Shown piece by piece: positions 27,915 through 36,533 of a stretch of DNA of 64,000 bases. How positions within the stretch are numbered: position 1 is the stretch's first letter; each line of letters begins with the position of its first letter. Made by a program: the position numbers and the translations under genes. The notes beneath the pieces are model-generated. The model ran no database searches. It saw only the letters and a program-made list of their open reading frames with translations, and was not told where the DNA came from. The stretch is taken from positions 1,516,001-1,580,000 of the forward strand of contig NZ_CP039634.1 in assembly GCF_004923295.1 (NCBI RefSeq), given 5' to 3'. The DNA comes from Azospirillum sp. TSH100 (GTDB taxonomy: Bacteria > Pseudomonadota > Alphaproteobacteria > Azospirillales > Azospirillaceae).

Positions 27915-28221
27915 GCAGTGCCGTTCCGGAGGTGCGTTGAAAAAGATTGGCGGGCGATAGTGTCCGGCAGTGGCGCGGCACGCCGGACGCGTGCTGCCCA
28001 TTAGAGCTTCTACCCTGTTGCGCGGTGTCCGTCCATGCAGGTCGGTCCCGGGGACGGGCGCCTGGGGAAAAGTGTCGCGCGCAGAGGGAATGGATGCCTC
28101 GCCATGGCATCTGGACTTGAGGCCGGGCGAGAGCTTGCACTACTGTGCATAAGCAAAGGTTCTTGGTTTCACGCGCATTTGTATGGGCATGGCCAGGACC
28201 GGGGAGCGGTTGAGAGGATCT
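27915..28221. other. Divergent intergenic region between the kinase operon and the STAS operon
   Basis: This 307-bp gap must carry promoters for both operons. I see a TGCAC-TACT-GTGCA palindrome at 28136-28149, 72 bp before the STAS start. I found no convincing -35/-10 pair, and a TGGCAT-TTGA pair near 28106 does not meet the sigma-54 spacing rule. Confidence 0.4.
28136..28149. promoter_or_regulatory. Palindromic operator candidate before the STAS gene
   Basis: TGCAC and GTGCA form a perfect 5-bp inverted repeat around TACT, with TTG before and TAA after it. Position suits an operator in the divergent promoter region. The regulator is unknown. Confidence 0.3.
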
Positions 28222-28527
28222 ATGGATTTCAAGACTACCAAGACACCCGACGCGACCGAGGTCTGGCTGACCGGCCGTCTGGAGTTCACCGACCATGACC
28301 GGCTCAGCGACATCATCTCGCTGGTGGAGCAGTCCACGGCGCGGCGCTTCGTCCTCGACCTGTCGGGGTTGGAGTTCATCGACTCCGCCGGTCTCGGCAT
28401 GCTGCTGATTCTTCAGGACGAGACCGAGAGCCGCAACATCAGGATGATCGTCCGCGGGCCGGCCGGTGACGTCAGGCGGTCGATCGAACTGGCGCGGTTG
28501 AGCGAGATCATCACCGTCGAGTTCTGA
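28222..28527 (+). CDS. STAS-domain anti-sigma-factor antagonist (RsbV-like)
   Basis: The 101-residue protein is a single STAS domain with the phosphorylatable serine in FIDSAGLGMLL, preceded by RRFVLDLSGLE. In partner switching, the unphosphorylated form sequesters an RsbW-like kinase. AGAGGA lies seven bases before the ATG at 28222; a longer frame from 28183 exists but is less likely. The RsbW-like kinase gene begins 45 bp later and the phosphatase gene follows, so all three parts of the switch are in one operon. Confidence 0.88.
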   Translation: MDFKTTKTPDATEVWLTGRLEFTDHDRLSDIISLVEQSTARRFVLDLSGLEFIDSAGLGMLLILQDETESRNIRMIVRGPAGDVRRSIELARLSEIITVEF

Positions 28528-28572
28528 ACCGCCGGCCCGCATGCTGGTCTCTGTCCCAGGGGAGTTTGCCGC

Positions 28573-29400
28573 ATGGACGCCGCCCATCACGATCGCACCG
28601 CCGAATCGTCCGTCCGCGGCTTCAGCCTGCTGCGCGACCGGGTGCCGGCCGACATGGCCGCCCGCGTCGCGTCGCGCTTCGCCGGGACGGTACAGGATCA
28701 CCCGGACGAGCCTGCCGCAAGCCGGACGCCGGGGGTCGGGCAGGGGAGGGGGCATGCTGGCATGCGCGCGGTGGAAACGCTGCTGATGGAACGGGCCGAC
28801 CGCGACCGGCTCCGCGCCGCCTTCGACCACAGCCCCTTCCTGACGGTGGAGTTGGGCGAGGACGCCGACGAGGGTGCGGCTCCGCTCGACGACTGGTCGG
28901 GCGCGCCGGTGGCGGACCATCCCGATCTTCCCGGTTTCTACCTGTCGCTCACCACCGGCACCGCCTATGGCCTGCAATGTCCGGTGCTGGTCTGCGACGA
29001 ACTGGTGCGGCGCGGGGTTCTGGATCCGCAGCGTCGGTCCAATGTGGAGCTTTGCCTGCACGAGGCCGTCGCCAACGCCATCGTCCACGGCAATCTGGGC
29101 CTGTCGAGTGCGGTGAAGGGGGAACCCGGCGGCTACCGCCGTTTCAGCGAGATGATGCGCGACCGGCTGGGCGACCCTGCCGTGACGCGGCGGCGGCTCG
29201 ACATCTTCTGCCGCTGGAACGACCGCTGCATCGCCATCGCGGTGGTGGACCAGGGTGGCGGCTTCGATACCGAGCTGGCTCCCGCGACCACCGGCAACAA
29301 GGCGCGGTCGGGCCGCGGCTTCGTCTTCATGCGGACTCTGGCCTCGCGCGTGACCGTGACCGATGGCGGACGCTGCACCGTCCTGCAGTTCGACCGTTGA
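28573..29400 (+). CDS. RsbW-like serine kinase / ATP-binding switch protein
   Basis: The 275-residue protein has a C-terminal HATPase_c_2 domain: the N-box ELCLHEAVANAIVHGN, a G1-like VVDQGGGFD, and a G2-like SGRGFVFMRTLAS. This fits the GHKL kinase that phosphorylates STAS antagonists. The first 140 residues are unusual for RsbW (normally about 150 residues in total). They contain an acidic region and FYLSLTTGTAYGLQCPVLVC and match no domain I know. No sigma factor is encoded nearby, so the final target may be a different output protein. Confidence 0.8.
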   Translation: MDAAHHDRTAESSVRGFSLLRDRVPADMAARVASRFAGTVQDHPDEPAASRTPGVGQGRGHAGMRAVETLLMERADRDRLRAAFDHSPFLTVELGEDADEGAAPLDDWSGAPVADHPDLPGFYLSLTTGTAYGLQCPVLVCDELVRRGVLDPQRRSNVELCLHEAVANAIVHGNLGLSSAVKGEPGGYRRFSEMMRDRLGDPAVTRRRLDIFCRWNDRCIAIAVVDQGGGFDTELAPATTGNKARSGRGFVFMRTLASRVTVTDGGRCTVLQFDR

Positions 29401-29410
29401 CGGAGCATCC

Positions 29411-30601
29411 ATGGCCGCGCCCGCCCTGTCGCTGTCGCTGTCGGACTGCCGCGTCCTGATCGTCGACGACAACGAGTTCAATCGGAAATCGCTTGCCCTG
29501 GTGATCCGCCGCGCCGGGATCACCCAGATCGCCTTCGCCGAGAATGGTCGCGAGGGGCTGGCGGCGGTCGACCGCTTCCGTCCCGACCTCGTCCTGCTGG
29601 ACGTCGACATGCCGGTGATGAACGGCTTGGAGATGTGCGAGGCGCTGCGTCGCAACGCGACGCACGAGGAGCTTCCAGTGCTGTTCCAGACCGCCCTGGA
29701 CAGTGACGAGGAGCAGGTCCGCTGCTTCGAGGCTGGTGGCAGCGACTTCATCTCCAAGCCGATCAAGCCCGGCGAATGCGTGGCCCGAGTCCGCCATCAG
29801 CTGGAAAAGCGCAAGCTGTTCAATGACCTCGCCGCGTTCCGCGAGCGGGTCCAGCGCGAGCTGTCGCATGCCCGAGCCATGCAGACCTCGCTTCTGCCGG
29901 AAGATCGCCGGCTGGCCGAGGTCGCGGACCGCTATGGCCTGACGCTGGATGCCCATTTCGAGACATCGTCGGAACTTGGCGGCGATTTTTGGGGCATCTA
30001 TCCGCTGGGCGATGGGCGTCTGGGGCTGCTGATGGTCGATTTCGCCGGGCATGGCATCACTGCGGCGATCAACACCTTCCGCCTGCACACGCTGATCGAC
30101 CGCTTGCCGATGCAGCATATGGCGCCGTCGCAATGGCTGACGCAGCTGAATGCCGCGCTGAACGACGTGCTGCCGCGGGGGCAGTTCGCCACCGCCTTCT
30201 TCGGCATCCTCGATCTTGCCGTCGACACGCTGACCTTCGCCGCAGCGGGCTCGCCCAACCCGGTGCTGGGGACGCCGGCCGCGGTGAGGGAAAACGGGCC
30301 GGACATCCGCCTGCTCGATTCGGCCGGGCTGGTGCTGGGCGTCTCGCGCCGGGCGCAGTATGTCGACCAGACCTATCGGCTGCCGCGCGGCGGCTTCCTG
30401 TTCCTCTACAGCGACGCCCTGATCGAATGCGGCGGCGAGGTCGGGCCGCTGGGGCAGGATGCCGTGCCCGATTTCGTCCGCGACGCGCTGGCCCGCGACC
30501 GCCAGCACCCGCTGCGGCCGATGATGGACAGCTTCTATGCCCGCACCCGCCTGCCGCTGCGCGACGACCTGACCGCGGTGTGGGTCGCCCGGCGGGCGTG
30601 A
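29411..30601 (+). CDS. REC-PP2C serine phosphatase (RsbU/SpoIIE type)
   Basis: The 396-residue protein starts at ATG 29411. The receiver (residues 15-135) has DDNEFNRKSL, acceptor Asp64 in LVLLDVDMPVMNG and the conserved lysine in SKPIKPGE. A coiled linker (ERVQRELSHARAMQTSLLPE) leads to a PP2C/SpoIIE domain with SSELGGDFWGIYPLGDGRLG and LLMVDFAGHGITAAINTFRL, whose aspartates bind metal. It should dephosphorylate the STAS protein when its receiver is phosphorylated, possibly by the divergently encoded kinases. It lies 10 bp after the RsbW-like gene. Confidence 0.9.
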   Translation: MAAPALSLSLSDCRVLIVDDNEFNRKSLALVIRRAGITQIAFAENGREGLAAVDRFRPDLVLLDVDMPVMNGLEMCEALRRNATHEELPVLFQTALDSDEEQVRCFEAGGSDFISKPIKPGECVARVRHQLEKRKLFNDLAAFRERVQRELSHARAMQTSLLPEDRRLAEVADRYGLTLDAHFETSSELGGDFWGIYPLGDGRLGLLMVDFAGHGITAAINTFRLHTLIDRLPMQHMAPSQWLTQLNAALNDVLPRGQFATAFFGILDLAVDTLTFAAAGSPNPVLGTPAAVRENGPDIRLLDSAGLVLGVSRRAQYVDQTYRLPRGGFLFLYSDALIECGGEVGPLGQDAVPDFVRDALARDRQHPLRPMMDSFYARTRLPLRDDLTAVWVARRA

Positions 30602-30622
30602 CGCAGGGGGGCGTGAGGGCCG

Positions 30623-31489
30623 TTACGGCGCGAATTGTTCCTTCAGGATGCGCTCCTCAAAGTTCAGTTCGGGGTCGAACAGCAGGGTCAGGCCGACCTC
30701 GCGGCACTCCTGCACCTCGACCCGCATGACCTCGCGCACCTCGGTGAAGTCGGCGACGGCGCTGACCGGGCGCTTGCCTTCCTCCAGCACGTCGAAGGTG
30801 ATCTTGGCGGCGTGCGGCAGCAGGGCGCCGCGCCAGCGCCGCGGGCGAAAGGCGCTGATCGGGGTCAGGGCCAGCACGCCGGCATTCAGCGGCACGATCG
30901 GGCCGTGGGCCGACAGGTTGTACGCGGTACTGCCGGCCGGCGTCGCCACCAGGGCGCCGTCGCAGATCAGTTCCGGCAGGCGGACCACCCCGTCTATGGT
31001 GATGCGCAGCTTGGCCGCCTGCCGTGTTTCGCGCAGAAGCGAGACCTCGTTGATGCCCAAGGCTTCCACCCGTTCGCCATTCACCCGCGTTGCCACCATG
31101 CGCAGCGGGTGCAGGCGGACATGCTGGGAGGCGACGATCCGTTCCGCCAGATCCTCCTCGCGGTAGGCGTTCAGCAGGAAGCCGACCGAGCCGCGGTTCA
31201 TGCCATAGACCGGCGTCGGCCGTTCCCGGTTGCGGGTCAGCGCCCGGTGCAGGGTTTCCAGCAGGAAACCGTCGCCGCCCAGCGCCACGATCACGTCGGC
31301 CTCGGTAGCGACGGCATTGCCATAGCGATGGACCAGCCGGGTGCGGGCGGCGCGCGCCTCGTCCGTGTCGGCACAGGCGAAGGCGATGCGCAGCGCGTCG
31401 GGGGCCGGCATCAGCGGCGCCTGCGCATCTGCGGACTGGACGAGGCCGGATTGAGCGGCGGCGGACGACATGGCGGCATGATCGGTCAT
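30623..31489 (-). CDS. nadK: NAD kinase
   Basis: The 288-residue protein phosphorylates NAD to NADP. It has the [11 protein letters not shown] motif (GGDG is the catalytic signature), [24 protein letters not shown], and [18 protein letters not shown]. The ATG at 31487-31489 adds an Ala/Gln-rich N-terminus of about 35 residues, and internal ATGs are possible starts, so the N-terminus is uncertain. It is separated from upstream clpA by a terminator and converges with the PP2C gene (21 bp). Confidence 0.9.
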   Translation of the reverse strand: MTDHAAMSSAAAQSGLVQSADAQAPLMPAPDALRIAFACADTDEARAARTRLVHRYGNAVATEADVIVALGGDGFLLETLHRALTRNRERPTPVYGMNRGSVGFLLNAYREEDLAERIVASQHVRLHPLRMVATRVNGERVEALGINEVSLLRETRQAAKLRITIDGVVRLPELICDGALVATPAGSTAYNLSAHGPIVPLNAGVLALTPISAFRPRRWRGALLPHAAKITFDVLEEGKRPVSAVADFTEVREVMRVEVQECREVGLTLLFDPELNFEERILKEQFAP

Positions 31490-31593
31490 GGCGCGACCAT
31501 AGCGCAGTCCGGCCTTCGGGCAAAAGGATCGCGCGGTGACGATCCGATGCAAAAGAGCGCATCCGTCGGCAGCCCCCATTGGCCGCGCAACGA

Positions 31594-31626
31594 AAAAGGG
31601 GACCGCGGACGGTCCCCCCTTTTTTA
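31594..31626 (-). terminator. Rho-independent terminator after clpA
   Basis: AAAAAGGGGACCG pairs with CGGTCCCCCCTTTTTT around a CGGA loop, giving a strong hairpin. On the minus strand it ends in a T tract. It lies 37 bp past the clpA stop and ahead of nadK. A-tracts and T-tracts on both sides would also let it work in the other direction. Confidence 0.85.
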
Positions 31627-31662
31627 CGATGTGGAACGCATGGGCGAAGCGGAACGGGCGCG

Positions 31663-33978
31663 TTACTCGACCATCTCCGAAACCATTTCCTCGTCATCGT
31701 CGCCGGAGGTGCGCTTCGGCCGGTTGCCTTCGGTATAGTCGAAGGCCGGCTTGTCATCCTTGACGGTGACCTTGACCAAGCCGCCCTTGCTGAGCTTGCC
31801 GAACAGCAGTTCTTCCGCCAGCGGCTTCTTGATGTACTCCTGGATCACGCGCCCCAGCGGGCGGGCGCCATAGAGCGGATCATAGCCCTTCTTGCCCAGC
31901 CACTCGCGCGCCTCCTCGTTCAGCTCGATGGACACGCCGCGGTCTTCCAGCTGTGCTTCCATCTGCATGATGAACTTGTCGACAACGCGGTTGATGACCT
32001 CCTGCGTCAGCGGCGCGAACGGGATGATCGCGTCGAGACGGTTGCGGAACTCCGGCGTGAACATCTTCTCGACCGCTTCGATGTCCTCGCCGACCCGGCG
32101 GTCACGCTCGAAGCCGATGGCGGGCTTGGCCATGTCGGCGGCCCCGGCGTTCGAGGTCATGATCAGGATGACGTTGCGGAAATCGACGATCTTGCCGTTG
32201 TGATCGGTCAGCTTCCCGTGGTCCATGATCTGCAACAGGATGTTGAACAGATCCGGATGGGCCTTCTCGATCTCGTCCAGCAGCAGGACGCAGTGCGGGT
32301 GCTGGTCGATGGCGTCGGTCAGCATGCCGCCCTGGTCGAAGCCGACATAGCCCGGCGGGGCACCGATCAGTCGCGACACCGTGTGCCGTTCCATATACTC
32401 CGACATGTCGAAGCGGGTCAGCTCGATGCCCAGCGTCATGGCGAGCTGACGGGCCACCTCGGTCTTGCCGACACCGGTCGGGCCGGTGAACAGGTAGTTG
32501 CCGATCGGCTTCTCCGGCTCGCGCAGGCCGGCCCGCGCCAGCTTGATCGCCGAGACCAGCGCGTCGATGGCCTTGTTCTGGCCGAAGACCATGGTCTTCA
32601 GGTCGCGCTCCAGATTCAGGAGCGTTTCCTTGTCGTCGCGGCTGACCGACTTCGGCGGGATGCGGGCGATCTTGGCGACCACCGCCTCCACGTCCTTCAC
32701 GCCGATCTTCTTGCGGCGCTTGTTCTCCGGCAGCAGCATCTGTGCCGCACCGACCTCGTCGATGATGTCGATGGCTTTGTCGGGCAGCTTGCGGTCACCG
32801 ATATACTTGGCCGACAGCTCCACCGCGACGCGGATGGCGTCGTTGGTATAGGTGACCTTGTGGTGCTTCTCGTAGTAGGGCTTCAGGCCCTGGAGGATCT
32901 TGATCGCATCCTCGACCGACGGCTCGTTGACGTCGATCTTCTGGAAGCGGCGGACCAGCGCCCGGTCCTTCTCGAAGTAGCTGCGGTATTCCTTGTAGGT
33001 GGTCGAGCCGATGCAGCGCAGCGAACCCGACGCCAGGGCCGGCTTCAGCAGGTTCGAGGCGTCCATCGCCCCGCCCGAGGTGGCGCCGGCGCCGATCACC
33101 GTGTGGATCTCGTCGATGAAGAGGATGGCCCCCTCCGTCGCCTCAAGCTCCGACACGACGGCCTTCAGACGCTCCTCGAAATCGCCGCGATAGCGGGTAC
33201 CGGCCAGCAGCGAGCCCATGTCGAGCGCGAAGATGGTGGCGTTGCGCAGCACCTCCGGCACTTCCTGCTGGACGATGCGGCGGGCGAGGCCCTCGGCGAT
33301 GGCGGTCTTGCCGACACCGGGATCGCCGACGTAGAGCGGGTTGTTCTTCGACCGCCGGCACAGGATCTGGATGGTCCGTTCGACCTCCTGCTCCCGGCCG
33401 ATCAGCGGATCGATCTTCCCGCCGGACGCCTTCTTGTTCAGATTGACGCAATACGCCTCTAGCGCTTCGCTGCCTTTTTTCACGACCTTCTCCGCCGCCG
33501 CCTCGTCGTCAGCGCCCGAGACACGCTTTGTTTCCGAGCGGCCCGGAGCCTTCGCGATTCCGTGAGAGATGTAGTTGACCGCGTCGAACCGGGTCATCTC
33601 CTGCTCCTGCAGGAAGTAAACCGCGTGGCTCTCGCGTTCAGAGAACAAGGCAACGAGCACGTTTGCTCCCGTCACCTCCTCACGTCCCGACGACTGGACG
33701 TGGATGGCCGCACGCTGCAGAACCCGCTGGAAACCAGCCGTCGGCTTGGCGTCATCGGGCCTGTTCGTGATAAGGTTCGCCAGTTCGTTGTCGAGGTAAT
33801 CCGACAGTTCCGCGCGCAAACGGTCGAGGTCGATTCCGCAAGCGCGCAAGACGGCGGTAGCATCGGAGTCTTCGGTCAACGCGAGAAGCAGATGTTCGAG
33901 CGTCGCGTATTCATGCCTGCGCTCGTTCGCGTGGGCCAGGGCTCGGTGCAGCGTCTGTTCCAGGTTACGCGACAGCAT
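31663..33978 (-). CDS. clpA: ATP-dependent Clp protease ATP-binding subunit ClpA
   Basis: The 771-residue AAA+ unfoldase feeds substrates to ClpP. The N-terminal Clp_N repeats cover about residues 1-150. The first ATPase domain has Walker A GDPGVGKT and Walker [15 protein letters not shown]; the second has [11 protein letters not shown] and [14 protein letters not shown]. The loop [11 protein letters not shown] includes IGF, the ClpP-docking tripeptide. The start [14 protein letters not shown] (33976-33978) matches the family; the open frame further upstream overlaps clpS. clpS ends 8 bp upstream, so the pair is an operon. Confidence 0.96.
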   Translation of the reverse strand: MLSRNLEQTLHRALAHANERRHEYATLEHLLLALTEDSDATAVLRACGIDLDRLRAELSDYLDNELANLITNRPDDAKPTAGFQRVLQRAAIHVQSSGREEVTGANVLVALFSERESHAVYFLQEQEMTRFDAVNYISHGIAKAPGRSETKRVSGADDEAAAEKVVKKGSEALEAYCVNLNKKASGGKIDPLIGREQEVERTIQILCRRSKNNPLYVGDPGVGKTAIAEGLARRIVQQEVPEVLRNATIFALDMGSLLAGTRYRGDFEERLKAVVSELEATEGAILFIDEIHTVIGAGATSGGAMDASNLLKPALASGSLRCIGSTTYKEYRSYFEKDRALVRRFQKIDVNEPSVEDAIKILQGLKPYYEKHHKVTYTNDAIRVAVELSAKYIGDRKLPDKAIDIIDEVGAAQMLLPENKRRKKIGVKDVEAVVAKIARIPPKSVSRDDKETLLNLERDLKTMVFGQNKAIDALVSAIKLARAGLREPEKPIGNYLFTGPTGVGKTEVARQLAMTLGIELTRFDMSEYMERHTVSRLIGAPPGYVGFDQGGMLTDAIDQHPHCVLLLDEIEKAHPDLFNILLQIMDHGKLTDHNGKIVDFRNVILIMTSNAGAADMAKPAIGFERDRRVGEDIEAVEKMFTPEFRNRLDAIIPFAPLTQEVINRVVDKFIMQMEAQLEDRGVSIELNEEAREWLGKKGYDPLYGARPLGRVIQEYIKKPLAEELLFGKLSKGGLVKVTVKDDKPAFDYTEGNRPKRTSGDDDEEMVSEMVE

Positions 33979-33986
33979 GTGTGGGT

Positions 33987-34313
33987 CTAATCCTTTTCTA
34001 ACGTGCATTGCAGCGGGTGCTGGTTCTGGCGCGCAAAGTCCATCACCTGCGTGACTTTCGTCTCCGCCACCTCGTAGGTGAACACGCCGCACAACCCCAC
34101 ACCCCGCCGGTGCACATGCAGCATGATCTGTGTCGCTTCCTCACGCGATTTGCTGAAGAAGCGTTCGAGAACGAGAACGACGAACTCCATTGGAGTGTAG
34201 TCGTCGTTCAGCATCAACACCTTGTACATCGACGGCTTTTTGGTCTTCGGTTTGGCCTTTACGACCACGCCGCTGTTCGTGCCGTCGTTGCCCCGCTTGT
34301 CAGAGTCGGCCAT
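33987..34313 (-). CDS. clpS: ClpS, N-end-rule adaptor of ClpAP
   Basis: The 108-residue adaptor delivers proteins with destabilising N-terminal residues to ClpA. It has a disordered lysine-rich N-terminus (about 28 residues) and the conserved core [31 protein letters not shown] and TYEVAETKV. The DD and H residues line the N-degron pocket. Order clpS-clpA with an 8-bp gap is standard. Confidence 0.95.
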   Translation of the reverse strand: MADSDKRGNDGTNSGVVVKAKPKTKKPSMYKVLMLNDDYTPMEFVVLVLERFFSKSREEATQIMLHVHRRGVGLCGVFTYEVAETKVTQVMDFARQNQHPLQCTLEKD

Positions 34314-34682
34314 GGTCCCAGTCGAATGTCATCGCGATGCACTGTCACTGAGAATGATATGGTCATTTCGGGCGCGGTGGGAAGGGGCCGTTTTCAGTCT
34401 CTCTCCATTTGGCAGACCCTCCTTTGGTCCGGCTGGCCTTCCGTTACCCCGAAATAGGAGACACCTCTTCCGGCCGGGCTGCAACCGGCGGGAAACCCTA
34501 GATCGGATCGCATGGAAATCGGAATCGATTTGGAGCATGCGGCCCGTCACCAAACATAAGGCCAAGGCTTCGCCGTGCCGCCCCAGTGGGGAAACCGTGA
34601 ACGCGAAACGGCCCGGCACCCCTGTCCGGGATGCCGGGCCGTTCCAATGCGGCTTGTCAGATGGACAGCGGCTGCCTGCCGG
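34314..34682. other. Intergenic region upstream of clpS
   Basis: The region carries the clpS promoter side and the terminator of the first phasin at 34607-34643. I see no gene and no clear sigma-70 or sigma-32 promoter by eye. Confidence 0.4.
34607..34643 (-). terminator. Hairpin terminator after the first phasin
   Basis: AACGGCCCGGCA (34607-34618) pairs exactly with TGCCGGGCCGTT (34632-34643). The same 12-bp stem recurs after the second phasin. Confidence 0.8.
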
Positions 34683-35162
34683 TCAGGCGGCGACCTGCTT
34701 CTTCGCCAGAACCTCGACCGTGGCGTTGACGCGGGCGTTCAGCGGCGCGAGCGCCTCGTTGGCGATCTTGACGGTCAGCTCCTGCAGCTTGGTGCTTTCC
34801 GACACCAGCGCGTCGATGCTGGCCTTGGCATAGGCGTTCTGCAGTTCGACCAGTTCCTGGATCGTCTTCACCGCCAGCAGGGCCTTGGCGTTCGACACAC
34901 CCTTCTCCAGCGAGGACTGCGTGAAGGCGGCGACCTGCTTGCCAGCCTCTTCCGCGCCCTTGGCGACGACGGTGCCGGACTTCACGAGCGCATCGACATT
35001 CTCCTTGGTGAGAACGGTCAGCTCGTCATAGTTCTTCAGCACCTGGGCGGAGGCCTTCTCGATCTGCTCCTGCTGGGCCTTCACCAGGCCTTCCAGGTTC
35101 TGCTTGGCAGTGGCGATGGCGTCTTCGACGGACTTCGTGACGGCGGTGATCTGATCGGACAT
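34683..35162 (-). CDS. Phasin family protein (PHB granule coat), copy 1
   Basis: The 159-residue protein is amphipathic, alpha-helical and free of cysteine and tryptophan, with phasin_2 features: ATAKQNLEGLVKAQQEQIEK, KTIQELVELQNAYAKASIDA and NEALAPLNARVNATVE. Phasins coat polyhydroxyalkanoate granules and control their size and number. The neighbouring paralogue at 35499 shares the C-terminal block and the layout. A TGCTGCACTGCAA element lies about 115 bp upstream of the start. Confidence 0.9.
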   Translation of the reverse strand: MSDQITAVTKSVEDAIATAKQNLEGLVKAQQEQIEKASAQVLKNYDELTVLTKENVDALVKSGTVVAKGAEEAGKQVAAFTQSSLEKGVSNAKALLAVKTIQELVELQNAYAKASIDALVSESTKLQELTVKIANEALAPLNARVNATVEVLAKKQVAA

Positions 35163-35276
35163 GGCTATGCTCCTCGCGCTCTCTTAAGGGGTCAACCGCG
35201 CGGCCCCGACGATGCGGCGGCCGGTTGCGGAGTGGGTTGAAACCCTCGGACCCCGTCAGGGCGGGCGCCCGAGATA

Positions 35277-35289
35277 TGCTGCACTGCAA
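35277..35289 (-). promoter_or_regulatory. PhaR-like operator candidate, phasin 1
   Basis: TGCTGCACTGCAA is identical to a site before the second phasin (36170-36182). PhaR, the PHB-responsive repressor, is known to bind TGC/GCA-rich palindromic sites at phasin promoters in other alphaproteobacteria; its identity here is inferred. Confidence 0.5.
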
Positions 35290-35333
35290 CATGAGCAGAA
35301 GATAAGGGAGCCTCGGGGCGGAGTCAATGGGAA

Positions 35334-35348
35334 TTGTGCGCTGCACAA
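35334..35348. promoter_or_regulatory. Palindrome TTGTGC-GCT-GCACAA near phasin 1 promoter
   Basis: A perfect 6-bp inverted repeat around a 3-base centre contains TGC-N3-GCA. It lies 45 bp farther upstream than the TGCTGCACTGCAA element and may be a second operator for the same regulator. Confidence 0.4.
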
Positions 35349-35400
35349 AAACCCTCGGCGCGAAACTCCAGAGCCACCTGGGCCAGTCGCCTGAACGCAG

Positions 35401-35437
35401 AACGGCCCGGCAACCGCGTGGAGGTTGCCGGGCCGTT
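35401..35437 (-). terminator. Hairpin terminator after the second phasin
   Basis: AACGGCCCGGCAACC (35401-35415) pairs perfectly with GGTTGCCGGGCCGTT (35423-35437). Its outer 12 bp are identical to the terminator of the first phasin. Confidence 0.85.
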
Positions 35438-35498
35438 TGCGAAGCCGGGGCCCATCTCTGAACCCTGGCCGTCAGCCTCTGACGGGACCGATCGCCGA

Positions 35499-36011
35499 TC
35501 AGGCGGCGAGCGGCTTGGAGAAGGTCTCGACCGTTGCGGTGACGCGGGCGTTCAGCGGGGCCAGCGCCTCGTTGGTGACCTTGGTGGTCAGCTCCTGCAG
35601 GCGGCTGGTCTCGGCCAGCATCGCGTCGAAGCTGGACTTCAGGAAATCGTTCTGGAGCTCGACCACTTCCTGGATGGACTTGGCGGTCAGCAGGGCCTTG
35701 CCGGTGGTGATCGACTTGTCCAGCGCCGACTGGCCGTAGGCGACGACTTCGCGACCCAGATCCTCGGCGCCCTTGGCGGCAATGGTGCTGCTGGCGATCA
35801 GCGCCTCGACATTGGCCTTGCCGGTGGCCTGCAGGTCCTCGTAGCTCTTCAGCAGTTGGGCGGCAGTCTTCTCGAACTGCTCCTTGGCGGCGGTCGCGGT
35901 CTGCTCGAACTGCTTGACCGTCTGCTCCTGGCCGGCCTTCACCAGACCCTCATACTGTTCCTTGGCCTGGGCGGCGACGTTTTCGAGCGACTTCGGCGTG
36001 AACTGGTTCAT
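35499..36011 (-). CDS. Phasin family protein (PHB granule coat), copy 2
   Basis: The 170-residue protein is a second phasin. MNQFTPKSLENVAAQAKEQY starts it, followed by alanine/lysine/glutamate-rich helices and KSIQEVVELQNDFLKSSFDA, then NEALAPLNARVTATVE. It is clearly paralogous to the phasin at 34683, with the same operator-like site and terminator stem. The start at 36009-36011 was chosen because it follows AGGAA on the minus strand; the longer open frame is unlikely. Confidence 0.9.
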   Translation of the reverse strand: MNQFTPKSLENVAAQAKEQYEGLVKAGQEQTVKQFEQTATAAKEQFEKTAAQLLKSYEDLQATGKANVEALIASSTIAAKGAEDLGREVVAYGQSALDKSITTGKALLTAKSIQEVVELQNDFLKSSFDAMLAETSRLQELTTKVTNEALAPLNARVTATVETFSKPLAA

Positions 36012-36533
36012 GACGCGCGTTCCTTCCTGGCTGATGCCGGCGTTTGAAGTGGGCCCCGTCCGCCGCAAAGCGTGGCGGGAAGCCTGCCGGCAGCGGTGTG
36101 CGTTGCGTTTTTTACGTTGTGCAGACGTTACCGCGTGTTTTCCGGCGCCCGCAGAACGGTGCCAGAAGATGCTGCACTGCAATATAAGGATTTTATGGGC
36201 TAAGCAGGGCGCGGTGTCAACAGTCCGTTCGGCGGGTATCCGGCTTAATCCATTGCGCCGCAGCATACCCCCATCGCGTGAAACTCCGATGACTCCCTAT
36301 CGCCGGAGCTGTCGGCCCCCTCCGCTTTCGCGGCAACCGGGGCCAAGTCCTTGATCATGGCCCTGATGGCGGCCCTGATGGCGGATGTCCTTAACGAAGG
36401 CTTTACCGACGCTGGGACAAGTGTAGCGTGGCCGCGGGCGGGATTCGCCTCGGCCAATGGTCAGGTGCGGCGCTTGGACGCGGCGCGCCGGGCCATCCGC
36501 TCTCCAGGCCGCATATTCGGGACCATTTCGATC
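36012..36533. other. Intergenic region between the second phasin and Anbu
   Basis: The 522-bp divergent gap holds the second TGCTGCACTGCAA element (36170-36182) and, near 36352-36385, short imperfect repeats of ATGGCGGCCCTG. An open frame runs from 36351 into the Anbu gene but lacks a family-like N-terminus, so I count it as leader. No other gene is visible. Confidence 0.45.
36170..36182 (-). promoter_or_regulatory. PhaR-like operator candidate, phasin 2
   Basis: TGCTGCACTGCAA, identical over 13 bp to the site before phasin 1 and 159 bp from this gene's start. Both sites have CTTAT on the minus strand a short distance upstream. Confidence 0.5.

Noticed and set aside
28106..28120. Sigma-54-like TGGCAT...TTGA upstream of the STAS gene
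   Set aside because: The invariant GG-N10-GC spacing is not met; the second element is TG instead of GC.
36351..36533. Longer Anbu protein starting near 36351
   Set aside because: Anbu needs a threonine directly after the initiating methionine (MTYC at 36534) as N-terminal nucleophile; the upstream part is repetitive and unlike protein.
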